Positions 1 to 7,377 of a stretch of 11,757 bases of DNA are shown here, one piece after another (position 1 is the stretch's first letter; each line of letters opens with the position of its first letter). Source of the DNA: Bacteroidota bacterium (GTDB lineage Bacteria; Bacteroidota; Bacteroidia; Chitinophagales; Chitinophagaceae); NCBI GenBank assembly GCA_023436685.1, contig JAEZIL010000015.1:1-11757 (forward strand), read 5' to 3'. Under the pieces are notes generated by a model. The model was not told where the DNA came from, searched no databases, and was given only the letters and a program-made list of their open reading frames with translations. Position numbers and translations under genes: made by a program.

Positions 1-120
1 ACTTACGACATACAGATAGTGCCTGTTCCCTACGACCAGGCATATTACATATGCTATAAAAACGAAACCGGCTCGCCTGAATGCTATGAGACTGTGGAGG
101 CCGTAGCTATTGTAAATTAA
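1..120 (+). CDS. C-terminal fragment of an unidentified protein, convergent with nuoN
   Basis: Frame 1 is open from the first base of the window through 39 codons to a TAA at 118-120. The fragment begins TYDIQIVPVPYD and ends AVAIVN; its composition is protein-like, with two cysteines (in YICYK and PECYE) about ten residues apart. The start lies left of the window. I do not recognise the family and assign no function. It runs tail to tail with nuoN, and the two stop codons overlap in the four bases TTAA at 117-120. A 39-codon opening is short enough to occur by chance, so this call rests on the amino-acid character, the absence of any other gene here and the neat convergent ending. Confidence 0.5.
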   Translation, partial: TYDIQIVPVPYDQAYYICYKNETGSPECYETVEAVAIVN

Positions 121-1496
121 ATATTGCTGAGCAATACTTGTGGTGCAACGCCAATTAGTATTACGATAGCGCAGGTAATACCAAACAATAGCTTGTCGCT
201 ACCGGTTATCTCGTTATGCAATTCAGGAGTACCCTGTTTAAAATACATAGCGATAATTACCTTAAAGTAATAATAGGCACTAACTGCAGCCATCAGCAGG
301 CTGAATATTACCAGCCATAACAACTGACCTTGCTCTACTGCTGCCAGTAGTACAAAATACTTAGCCATAAAACCTCCGGTAAGTGGTATGCCGGCCAATG
401 AGAGCAGGAATATAGTAGTGAAGAACGCCAGGGCCGGCTCGCGCTTGGCCAGGCCGTTGAAACCATCGTAAGTGAAATCTTTCAGCTTCATGAGTACTGC
501 AAATATGCCGATAGTGGCAACGCTATAAGCAACGGCATAAATAATAAGCCCCTGCCATGCAGTAGCATTAACTGCAATAATAGTGAACAACATAAAGCCT
601 GCCTGCGCAATGGAAGAATATGCAAGCATACGCTTTACACTTTGCTGAAATACTGCTGTAATGTTGCCTATCAATAAAGTTGCCGCAGTAATGATAGCCA
701 AAATAAACATCCAATGGCTGCTGAGTGTACCAAACGAAACTGTGAATAGTCTTAAGAACGCTACAAAAGCACCCGCCTTTACTATGGTTGCCATGTAAGC
801 CGTAAAAGGTGTAGGTGCCCCATCATATACGTCGGGTGTCCACAGGTGCATGGGAGCTGCTGAAACCTTAAACCCTAGCGCTATCATGATAAACAGGATG
901 CCGCTTAAAGCAAGAGGATTTAATGATTCTAACTGAAGGAAAGAGAAGCTAACTATATCGAACGAGCCTGCAGCACCGTACAGCAAACATATACCCATTA
1001 ATAAAATACCTGTAGAGAAAGAACCCATTAAAAAATATTTCAGGGCTGCTTCACTACTTTTCAAACTACGCTTATCGCTACCTGCTAAAATGTATTGAGG
1101 AATAGAAAGAATTTCAATGCCAAGGAAAAGAATAAGCAGATTGTTGTAACCCGAGAGTAGATATATACCACAAAGAATGAAAACGATAAGAGCAAGGTAA
1201 TCGGCTACGTGTGCACCTACTTTTGCAATGTCTTTGCCTATCAGCAACAGGTATAAACAGGTACATCCTGTCATTAGTGTGTTGAACCAAAGTGCATACC
1301 TGTCGATACGCAACATGTTATTAAAGAACAACTGCGGAGCATCGGACGGAGTAAGTATAAGCTCCCCTATATTGATGCCTAAAAGAACGAATAAGAGTAC
1401 AGTGGCAAACGTGGCTACCGACCTCTTATTTTCAATAAAGAAGCCCGCAAACATCATTATTACACCTATTAAAGCAGCAGCAATTATTGCCTTCAT
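117..1496 (-). CDS. nuoN: NADH-quinone oxidoreductase subunit N (antiporter-like membrane subunit)
   Basis: NuoN is one of three antiporter-like proton-pumping subunits of the complex I membrane arm, sitting in the inner membrane between NuoM and NuoK. The 459-residue protein is hydrophobic throughout, consistent with the family's roughly 14 transmembrane helices, and is slightly shorter than the E. coli protein. Expected charged residues are present: Glu128 in GIEILSIPQYIL, Lys210 in GFKVSAAPMHLWTPDVY, Lys240 in the following helix, and Lys380 in AGIPLTGGFMAKYF. The quinone-oxidoreductase signature region reads RMLAYSSIAQAGF (289-301). It starts at an ATG 37 bases after the nuoM stop, in a gap containing a degenerate 7-base repeat. 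It is the last gene of the operon, and its stop overlaps the stop of the convergent gene on the left. Confidence 0.96.
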   Translation of the reverse strand: MKAIIAAALIGVIMMFAGFFIENKRSVATFATVLLFVLLGINIGELILTPSDAPQLFFNNMLRIDRYALWFNTLMTGCTCLYLLLIGKDIAKVGAHVADYLALIVFILCGIYLLSGYNNLLILFLGIEILSIPQYILAGSDKRSLKSSEAALKYFLMGSFSTGILLMGICLLYGAAGSFDIVSFSFLQLESLNPLALSGILFIMIALGFKVSAAPMHLWTPDVYDGAPTPFTAYMATIVKAGAFVAFLRLFTVSFGTLSSHWMFILAIITAATLLIGNITAVFQQSVKRMLAYSSIAQAGFMLFTIIAVNATAWQGLIIYAVAYSVATIGIFAVLMKLKDFTYDGFNGLAKREPALAFFTTIFLLSLAGIPLTGGFMAKYFVLLAAVEQGQLLWLVIFSLLMAAVSAYYYFKVIIAMYFKQGTPELHNEITGSDKLLFGITCAIVILIGVAPQVLLSNI

Positions 1497-1502
1497 TTCA
1501 GT

Positions 1503-1523
1503 TACAAAAGTTAAATGTCAAAA
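1503..1523 (-). repeat. Three degenerate 7-base repeat units upstream of nuoN
   Basis: On the minus strand the bases read as consecutive units TTTTGAC, ATTTAAC and TTTTGTA, ending six bases before the nuoN ATG. The tract matches the perfect three-unit array before nuoG at 18 of 21 positions. It occupies most of the 37-base nuoM-nuoN gap. Function unknown; it could be a U-rich translation-initiation enhancer or a dispersed genomic repeat. Confidence 0.55.
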
Positions 1524-1533
1524 TATTGTACTA

Positions 1534-2973
1534 TTATGGCATTATCATATTTGCCACACCCGCAGTCATATCCAGCAATGGTTTAGGGTATACACCCAAA
1601 ACCAATATTAAACCTATTACAATAGCCAGTCCAAGGTATTCATTCACTGACAGGTCTTTTTTTACAACCATCTCAGCAGCATTTCCGTAAGCGGTTTTTT
1701 GTACCATGTTCAACGTATATACCGCTCCTAATATGATACCCAGGCCGGCAACCACCATATAAGTAACATGATATGGTGACGCACTTTGGAATAAGCCGTT
1801 GAATAACATGAACTCGCCAATAAAACCGTTGGTAAGGGGTAATGCAATATTTGCAAATGCTATTATTACTAAAGCAATAGCCATTTTAGGTGCCGTTGAA
1901 GCCATGCCACCCAATTTGCTCATATCGCGCGTGCCCCAGCGCTGTTCAATCATATTTACAATCAGCCACATACCTGTAATATTGATACCGTGGTTGAACA
2001 TTTGCACCATGAGGCCGTGCATACCTACTTTACTTTGTGAAAAAGCTACCGCAGCCATCAGGCCCATGTGCGCAATAGAAGAATATGCTACCAACCGTTT
2101 AAGGTCGGTTTGCACAATGGCAATACAAGATGCGTATACAATACCAATGATAGACAATATTATAACGGTATCAGACCAATAAGCTACTCCCGCAGGAAGT
2201 ACAGGCAGTAGCCAGCGTACCACTGCGAACATACCCATCTTTACCATCAACGCACTAAGTATAATAGTAACCGGCGTAGGCGATTGTTCGTAAGTATCGG
2301 GCTGCCAGGTATGAAATGGAAATATTGGCATCTTGATAGCGAACGCTATAAAGATGAGCCAGAATAAACTTACCTGTGCTCCAAATGGCAGCGACATACC
2401 TGCACGCACTATATTAGGCCATGAATACGCATTGACACCCGGATTTTGCAACGACAGATATATAAGCGCAGCCAGCATCATTAAGCTGCCTACAAATGTG
2501 TACACAAAGAACTTGAATGTAACCGGTATACGCTTTTCGCCACCCCATTGCGAGCAAAGGAAATACACAGGTATAAGTGCCAGCTCCCAGAAGAAGTAAA
2601 ACAGTAAAGCATCGTAAGCAAGAAATACGCCGGTAATACCTGCCTGAGACAACAGCATCAAACCATAGAAAGCATGTGGCCTTTCCACATCCTTGTTCCA
2701 GTTGCTAATGAAGATAACCGGCATCACAATACCTACCAGCAGGCAAAGCATAGCACTCATGCCATCGGCCTGAAGCGATATCTGGGTACCAAGGCGTGGT
2801 ATCCACTGCATGCTCCAAACTGTAGGTTCGGCACTTGTTGCACTTACATAAGCTGCTATGGCAAGCGTAACCAACGAGCTGCACAGCGCCAGCCCTTTTG
2901 CTCCATTCCCCTTAACAGCGAAGCTAAGTATGCCCGCTACTAAAGGAACCAATATGAGTAATGTTAAGATCAT
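1534..2973 (-). CDS. nuoM: NADH-quinone oxidoreductase subunit M (antiporter-like membrane subunit)
   Basis: NuoM is the middle antiporter-like proton-pumping subunit of the complex I membrane arm. The 479-residue, highly hydrophobic sequence carries the family hallmarks: Glu130 in FFWELALIPVYFL, Lys214 in FAIKMPIFPFHTWQPDTY, Lys245 in ALMVKMGMF, the loop KRLVAYSSIAHMGLM (about 292-306), His328 in FNHG, and Glu387 in GFIGEF. By family knowledge these are the interface Glu, the channel Lys residues and the distal Glu of the proton path. The helix after His328 (INITGMWLIVN) departs from the usual GALFLLVG pattern, probably a lineage variant. The ATG at 2973 follows the nuoL stop by 32 bases; that gap holds a 10-base palindrome, GCAATATTGC (2983-2992), too short to call a terminator. 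Confidence 0.97.
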   Translation of the reverse strand: MILTLLILVPLVAGILSFAVKGNGAKGLALCSSLVTLAIAAYVSATSAEPTVWSMQWIPRLGTQISLQADGMSAMLCLLVGIVMPVIFISNWNKDVERPHAFYGLMLLSQAGITGVFLAYDALLFYFFWELALIPVYFLCSQWGGEKRIPVTFKFFVYTFVGSLMMLAALIYLSLQNPGVNAYSWPNIVRAGMSLPFGAQVSLFWLIFIAFAIKMPIFPFHTWQPDTYEQSPTPVTIILSALMVKMGMFAVVRWLLPVLPAGVAYWSDTVIILSIIGIVYASCIAIVQTDLKRLVAYSSIAHMGLMAAVAFSQSKVGMHGLMVQMFNHGINITGMWLIVNMIEQRWGTRDMSKLGGMASTAPKMAIALVIIAFANIALPLTNGFIGEFMLFNGLFQSASPYHVTYMVVAGLGIILGAVYTLNMVQKTAYGNAAEMVVKKDLSVNEYLGLAIVIGLILVLGVYPKPLLDMTAGVANMIMP

Positions 2974-3005
2974 AATGCTATTGCAATATTGCAGTTGCTA
3001 TTTTA

Positions 3006-4889
3006 TTAATGGATCCAGAAAAAACTAAGTGCGAATATCAATACCATACCTATCACCATAGCGAACAGGTAAAACCCAACCTGGCCGCTTTGCAGCAGGC
3101 GTACACGATCGCTACCCCAGCGTACGGTTTTACCCACACCATTTACTACACCGTCAATACCGGCTTTCTCGACAAATTTGTTGAATATGCCCGACAACCC
3201 TTCTATCGGACGAACGATGATGGCGTTATATAGTTCATCTACATACCACTTGTCTTCCAATACTTTTGCCAAGCCTGTATTAGGTGTAAAATCAGGTTTC
3301 TTAGTGCGTACGTATGCAAAGATGATCATGATAATAACCAGTGTTGTTGAAAGCCCCATCAGGAACCATTCGGTACTATGGCTCAGGTGATGCTCGCCAA
3401 GGTTGGTAACCACAGGGGCTAAGTAACTCATGAAAGTGTGATGCTCACTGATAACAGGCGGCAGGCCCACATAGCCACCAACTATTGAAAGTATAGCCAA
3501 GGCAATCAAAGGGATAGTGATAGCCGCCGGGCTTTCGTGCAGGTGGTGTTCTTGCTCGTGTGTGCCACGGAAACCACCTGTGAATGTTAGGAAATACAAG
3601 CGGAACATATAGAAAGCTGTCATCATAGCAGCTGCCAGCGCCAAGTAGTACATTACCGGGCTGTGTGCATAGGTAGCAGCTAATATTTCATCTTTCGAGA
3701 AAAACCCCGAGAAGCCCGGAATACCGGCAATAGCCAGGCACCCTATCAGGAAAGTCATTTGCGTGATACGCATTTTCTTGCTAAGGCCGCCCATAAGACG
3801 AATATCTTGCTCGCCACCCATAGCGTGTATCACACTACCACTACCAAGGAACAAAAGAGCTTTGAAGAAGGCGTGTGTCATGACATGGAACACAGCCGTA
3901 GTGTAGGCACCCATACCCAAAGCCAGGAACATGAAGCCTAGTTGGCTTACGGTAGAATAGGCCAATACTTTCTTTATATCGTATTGTTTGATAGCAATAG
4001 TGGCCGCGAATATAGCTGTAGCCAGGCCAATGATACCCACCAGGTTCAGTGCCATTGGTGCCAGATCGTACAGGGCAGCACTGCGTGCTATCATATAGAT
4101 ACCGGCGGTCACCATGGTTGCCGCGTGTATCAGTGCTGATACCGGGGTAGGCCCCGCCATCGCATCGGGCAGCCAAGTATAAAGAGGTATCTGCGCGCTC
4201 TTACCCATAGCGCCTATAAAAAAGCAAATAGCTATCCAGTTGTACAGAGAAGGATCAACCGCTACGGCTCCGCTTTTCAGCTGACCGAAAAAATCCTGAT
4301 AGGTAAGTGTGCCATAATTATAAAGCACCAGCATCATACCTACCAAAAAGCCAAGGTCACCAATACGGTTCATTACAAAGGCTTTTTTAGCTGCATTGGT
4401 ATAATCGCGGTTTTTGAACCAGAAACCAATAAGCAGGTAAGAGCAAAGGCCCACACCTTCCCAACCAATGAACATGATAAGATAGCTGGCACCTAAAACC
4501 AACAGCAACATGGAGAACACGAACAGGTTTAGGTAGGCGAAATATTTTACCATGCCTTCATCGTGGTGCATATACGATGTAGAGTATACATGTATCAGGA
4601 AGCCTATACCGGTAATAATAAGCAGGAACAGAGCCGAAAGCTGATCGACCTGGAAGGCGAATGGGATATTCAGGTTGCCGGATTGTATAAAGTCGAACAG
4701 GTGAATATATGTTGGTGCAGCAGCGTCTTTCACTTCGAAAAAGATACCTAATGATACTGCGAAAGATGCCAGTATGGCCAGGCTGCCAATAACACCGCCT
4801 GCCGACTTAGGCATTTTTCTCCAACCTATACCATTGATCAGGAAACCGAGCAATGGGAATAATGGTACTAAGTAAACTAATTGTGTCAT
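3006..4889 (-). CDS. nuoL: NADH-quinone oxidoreductase subunit L (distal antiporter-like subunit)
   Basis: NuoL is the outermost antiporter-like proton-pumping subunit and carries the long lateral helix that runs along the membrane arm. Starting at the ATG at 4889 the protein has 627 residues, the usual length. Channel residues fall close to the E. coli positions: Glu144 in FIGWEGVGLCSYLL, Lys230 in GAMGKSAQIPLYTWLPDAM, His255 in SALIHAATMV, Lys343 in HAFFKALLFLGSGSVIHAM, and Lys399 in FFSKDEIL. The C-terminal part (VLEDKWYVDELYNAIIV, then a final hydrophobic helix ending FFWIH) matches the lateral helix plus last transmembrane anchor. A TTG two codons upstream (4895) would give 629 residues and sit one base after the nuoK stop; I prefer the ATG, seven bases after that stop. 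The genes are evidently cotranscribed with likely translational coupling. Confidence 0.97.
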   Translation of the reverse strand: MTQLVYLVPLFPLLGFLINGIGWRKMPKSAGGVIGSLAILASFAVSLGIFFEVKDAAAPTYIHLFDFIQSGNLNIPFAFQVDQLSALFLLIITGIGFLIHVYSTSYMHHDEGMVKYFAYLNLFVFSMLLLVLGASYLIMFIGWEGVGLCSYLLIGFWFKNRDYTNAAKKAFVMNRIGDLGFLVGMMLVLYNYGTLTYQDFFGQLKSGAVAVDPSLYNWIAICFFIGAMGKSAQIPLYTWLPDAMAGPTPVSALIHAATMVTAGIYMIARSAALYDLAPMALNLVGIIGLATAIFAATIAIKQYDIKKVLAYSTVSQLGFMFLALGMGAYTTAVFHVMTHAFFKALLFLGSGSVIHAMGGEQDIRLMGGLSKKMRITQMTFLIGCLAIAGIPGFSGFFSKDEILAATYAHSPVMYYLALAAAMMTAFYMFRLYFLTFTGGFRGTHEQEHHLHESPAAITIPLIALAILSIVGGYVGLPPVISEHHTFMSYLAPVVTNLGEHHLSHSTEWFLMGLSTTLVIIMIIFAYVRTKKPDFTPNTGLAKVLEDKWYVDELYNAIIVRPIEGLSGIFNKFVEKAGIDGVVNGVGKTVRWGSDRVRLLQSGQVGFYLFAMVIGMVLIFALSFFWIH

Positions 4890-4896
4890 GCTCAAA

Positions 4897-5196
4897 TTAA
4901 TGCTTCAACCTGTTCAAAATATTTATATCTACCGAGTGTACTTTACGGTACATCATTACAATAATGGCCAGGCCCACAGAAACCTCAGCGGCAGCTACCA
5001 CCATTATGAAGAACACAAATATTTGTGCAGCGGCATCGTTATTCATTTTAGAGAAAGCAACCAGCAATAGGTTCACAGCTTTCAGCATCAGCTCTATGCA
5101 CATAAATATGATGATGGCATTGCGGCGCATCATTGTGCCCATAATACCTATGCAAAACAAGGCAAGGCTCAGGATCAGGTAATATTGTATAGGCAT
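4897..5196 (-). CDS. nuoK: NADH-quinone oxidoreductase subunit K
   Basis: NuoK is a small membrane subunit beside NuoJ and NuoN that forms part of the fourth proton path (homologous to MrpC and mitochondrial ND4L). The 99-residue protein has the typical length and three hydrophobic helices. The two membrane glutamates essential in the family are present: Glu35 in CIELMLKAVNL and Glu71 in VVAAAEVSVGLAI, equivalent to E. coli Glu36 and Glu72. The short helix-end sequence RRNAIIIF also fits. It starts at an ATG 34 bases after the nuoJ stop, with an A/T-rich gap resembling the 7-base repeat of other nuo junctions, and is followed almost directly by nuoL. Confidence 0.97.
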   Translation of the reverse strand: MPIQYYLILSLALFCIGIMGTMMRRNAIIIFMCIELMLKAVNLLLVAFSKMNNDAAAQIFVFFIMVVAAAEVSVGLAIIVMMYRKVHSVDINILNRLKH

Positions 5197-5204
5197 ATTA
5201 TAAA

Positions 5205-5220
5205 TTCAAAAAGTTAAAAA
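5205..5220 (-). repeat. Degenerate A/T repeat pair upstream of nuoK
   Basis: On the minus strand the gap before nuoK contains TTTTTAAC followed by TTTTTGAA, resembling the TTTTAAC/TTTTGAC units before nuoG and nuoN but with eight-base spacing. It ends eight bases before the nuoK ATG. The match is weak and could be ordinary A/T-rich leader sequence. Confidence 0.3.
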
Positions 5221-5230
5221 GCTATCCTAT

Positions 5231-5746
5231 TTATTTTTCAATTGTTGTTGCTTCTTCCTTTTTACCTATCACTATCGCACCTATCATTGCACTAAGGAAT
5301 AAAACACTGCTTATTTCGAATGGCAAAACAAATTGTGTAAATAATGTTTTACCCAGGTTCTTTATCAATCCTATATCTGTTGGCGTTTCTTCCAATGGTT
5401 TTACAGCAGCACTTCTTAAAGCAGCCAGTACCACCAGGAACAATACACCACCCGATATAACTCCTGCCAGCTGCACCAACCTGTTTTTTTGGGGTTCGCT
5501 ATCGGCATTTAGATTCATAAGCATGATAACGAACAGGAATAATACCATAATGGCACCTGTGTAAACTATTATATTAACAATAGCCAGGAACTGTGCATTC
5601 ATTAATATATAATGCCCCGAAATAGAAAAGAAGGTCAGGATAAGGAACAAAACACTGTTTACCGGGTTGCGGCTCAATACCACACCAAGTGCGCTACTTA
5701 TAGCCGTTACCGAAAGGAACCAGAATATTATCTCGAAAGTGCTCAT
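5231..5746 (-). CDS. nuoJ: NADH-quinone oxidoreductase subunit J
   Basis: NuoJ is a membrane subunit (homologue of ND6) packed between NuoH, NuoA and NuoK; a helix in this family changes conformation during coupling of quinone reduction to proton transfer. The 171-residue protein has about five hydrophobic helices. The conserved third-helix region is clear at about 52-78: AQFLAIVNIIVYTGAIMVLF, then LFVIMLMNL, including the conserved Tyr62. The C-terminal helix (FEISSVLFLSAMIGAIVIGKK) also matches the family, and the tail is charged. It starts at an ATG three bases after the nuoI stop, which implies coupled translation. Nothing looks broken. Confidence 0.96.
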   Translation of the reverse strand: MSTFEIIFWFLSVTAISSALGVVLSRNPVNSVLFLILTFFSISGHYILMNAQFLAIVNIIVYTGAIMVLFLFVIMLMNLNADSEPQKNRLVQLAGVISGGVLFLVVLAALRSAAVKPLEETPTDIGLIKNLGKTLFTQFVLPFEISSVLFLSAMIGAIVIGKKEEATTIEK

Positions 5747-5749
5747 AAT

Positions 5750-6262
5750 TTATTTTGCGCCTTCTTGCATTTTAGGATGAGGGATCAGCAAGTCTTCTTT
5801 TTTATATATGAAACTCTTGCGTGTGTAGTTGGCCGGCATCACTGTTTCGCTCAGGTATACTGCATCTTTAGGGCATGCCTCTTCGCAATAGCCACAAAAT
5901 ATACACCGAAGCATATTGATCTCGTATTTGGCGGCATACTTCTCTTCACGATACAGATGTTCTTCGCCTGCCTTGCGTTCTGCAGCTTCCATTGTAATAG
6001 CTTCTGCAGGGCAAGCCAGCGCACATAGTCCGCAGGCGGTACAACGTTCGCGGCCCTCTTCATCGCGGTTTAAAATATGCAAACCACGAAATACAGGACT
6101 GAAAGGACGTTTTTCTTCAGGATAACTTACTGTAGCCTTCTTTTTAAAGATGTGGCCAACAGTAATGCTCAACCCTTTAGCAATAGCAGGCAGGTACATA
6201 CGCTCGCCAAAAGTCATTGGGCTGCGGTTTACCTGGACTGATTTATCTGTTAGTTTCTGCAT
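5750..6262 (-). CDS. nuoI: NADH-quinone oxidoreductase subunit I (2x[4Fe-4S] ferredoxin-like)
   Basis: NuoI carries clusters N6a and N6b, which pass electrons through the connecting arm towards N2 and quinone on the cytoplasmic face of the membrane. The 170-residue protein shows two complete 8Fe ferredoxin motifs: Cys74, 77, 80 and 84 in CTACGLCALACPAEAI, and Cys120, 123, 126 and 130 in CIFCGYCEEACPKDAV. The N-terminal segment (AIAKGLSITVGHIFKK, about 27-42) matches the amphipathic membrane-contact helices of the family, followed by FRGLHILNRDEEGRERC. The linker between the motifs is typical. The ATG at 6262 is 12 A/T-rich bases after the nuoH stop. All eight ligands are present, so both clusters should assemble. 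Confidence 0.97.
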   Translation of the reverse strand: MQKLTDKSVQVNRSPMTFGERMYLPAIAKGLSITVGHIFKKKATVSYPEEKRPFSPVFRGLHILNRDEEGRERCTACGLCALACPAEAITMEAAERKAGEEHLYREEKYAAKYEINMLRCIFCGYCEEACPKDAVYLSETVMPANYTRKSFIYKKEDLLIPHPKMQEGAK

Positions 6263-6274
6263 TTTTAAATTTTC

Positions 6275-7345
6275 TTATCTGATTACCCACAATATCACTA
6301 CACCTGTCAGCAACATATTGAATAATGCCAGTGGTATCAATGTTTTCCAACCAATTCTCATCAGCTGATCGTAACGGAAACGTGGTAGCGTCCACCTGAT
6401 GAACATGAAGAAAAGAATAAATCCGACAATTTTAGCCATTAGCACACCTACACATATAAGTGTAAACAATATGGGGTGTACGTTTGCAGCTACCTGATCC
6501 ATAAATGGAAAGTTGTAACCACCAAAGAACATAGTAGCCAGTATAGCCGAACTGATGAACATATTAATATATTCGGCAAACAGGAACATCCCAAGCTTCA
6601 TTGATGAATATTCCTGGTGATAACCCATATTCAGTTCGCTTTCACACTCCGGAAGATCGAAAGGAGCACGGTTCAATTCGGCAAATGTGCAAACCAGGAA
6701 TATAAAGAACCCTAAAGGTTGTTTAAAGAAATTCCATGTAAAATACCCATCGGCCCAAAACCCGTGTTGCTGTTGTACTATGTCGCGCAGGCTAAGCGAG
6801 CCGGTAAGCATAACTAATGCAATAAGGCTAAGTCCCATAGCCAGCTCGTAAGAAATAGCCTGAGATGCAGCACGTATACTACTTAATAATGAAAACTTGT
6901 TATTTGATGCCCAACCACCTAACATAATGCCATATACACCCACGCTTAACACCCCGAATACGAACAGGATACCAATATTTACATCGGCCACCTGCAACAT
7001 AATAGTACGGCCCGTTTCAGTAATATAGTCGGGGCCCCATGGTATTACAGCGCTGGTAAAGGTGGCTACTAAAAGTGCCAGCCCCGGTGCCAATATGAAA
7101 ATAAAACGTGTAGAACGATCGGGGATGATCTCTTCTTTAAAGAAGAATTTTAAACCATCGGCCAACGGTTGCAGCAAACCAAGTGGCCCCGCCCGGTTAG
7201 GGCCTACACGATCTTGCATAACGGCAGCAACTTTACGCTCGGCCCAGGTTGAATAAGCACCTACACCCAACGAGGTTAGTAAAATAACCGAGATTAGGAT
7301 GAGCTTTTCTATAATAAATGCAATATCAACTTGCAATAACAGCAT
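6275..7345 (-). CDS. nuoH: NADH-quinone oxidoreductase subunit H
   Basis: NuoH (ND1 homologue) joins the peripheral and membrane arms and forms much of the quinone chamber and the start of the proton path. The 356-residue protein is about 30 residues longer than the E. coli one. The most conserved loops are clear: WAERKVAAVMQDRVGPNRAG (34-53), SIRAASQAISYELAMGLSL (156-174), and the acidic quinone-site loop AELNRAPFDLPECESEL (222-238) followed by GYHQEYSSMKLGMFLFAEY. The usual PEAEAEL segment reads PECESEL here, with Cys replacing Ala; the acidic residues are kept. Its last helix ends at RFRYDQLMRIGWKTLIPLAL plus a short hydrophobic tail. It lies 32 bases after nuoG and 12 bases before nuoI in one transcription unit. 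Confidence 0.97.
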   Translation of the reverse strand: MLLLQVDIAFIIEKLILISVILLTSLGVGAYSTWAERKVAAVMQDRVGPNRAGPLGLLQPLADGLKFFFKEEIIPDRSTRFIFILAPGLALLVATFTSAVIPWGPDYITETGRTIMLQVADVNIGILFVFGVLSVGVYGIMLGGWASNNKFSLLSSIRAASQAISYELAMGLSLIALVMLTGSLSLRDIVQQQHGFWADGYFTWNFFKQPLGFFIFLVCTFAELNRAPFDLPECESELNMGYHQEYSSMKLGMFLFAEYINMFISSAILATMFFGGYNFPFMDQVAANVHPILFTLICVGVLMAKIVGFILFFMFIRWTLPRFRYDQLMRIGWKTLIPLALFNMLLTGVVILWVIR

Positions 7346-7377
7346 AATGGCGCAAATGTAATTAGTTCATTAAATTT

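Noticed and set aside
2983..2992. Palindrome GCAATATTGC between nuoL and nuoM as a terminator or operator
   Set aside because: Only ten bases, A/T-rich in the middle, no loop or T tract, and it lies inside an operon that must be read through.
3841..4176. Minus-strand 111-codon frame inside nuoL and other long antisense or out-of-frame openings across the nuo genes
   Set aside because: They overlap strongly conserved complex I sequence and their translations show no recognisable domains, so they are shadow frames.
4890..4895. TTG start for nuoL at 4895
   Set aside because: An ATG two codons later (4889) gives the usual NuoL N-terminus; the TTG cannot be excluded but is less likely.
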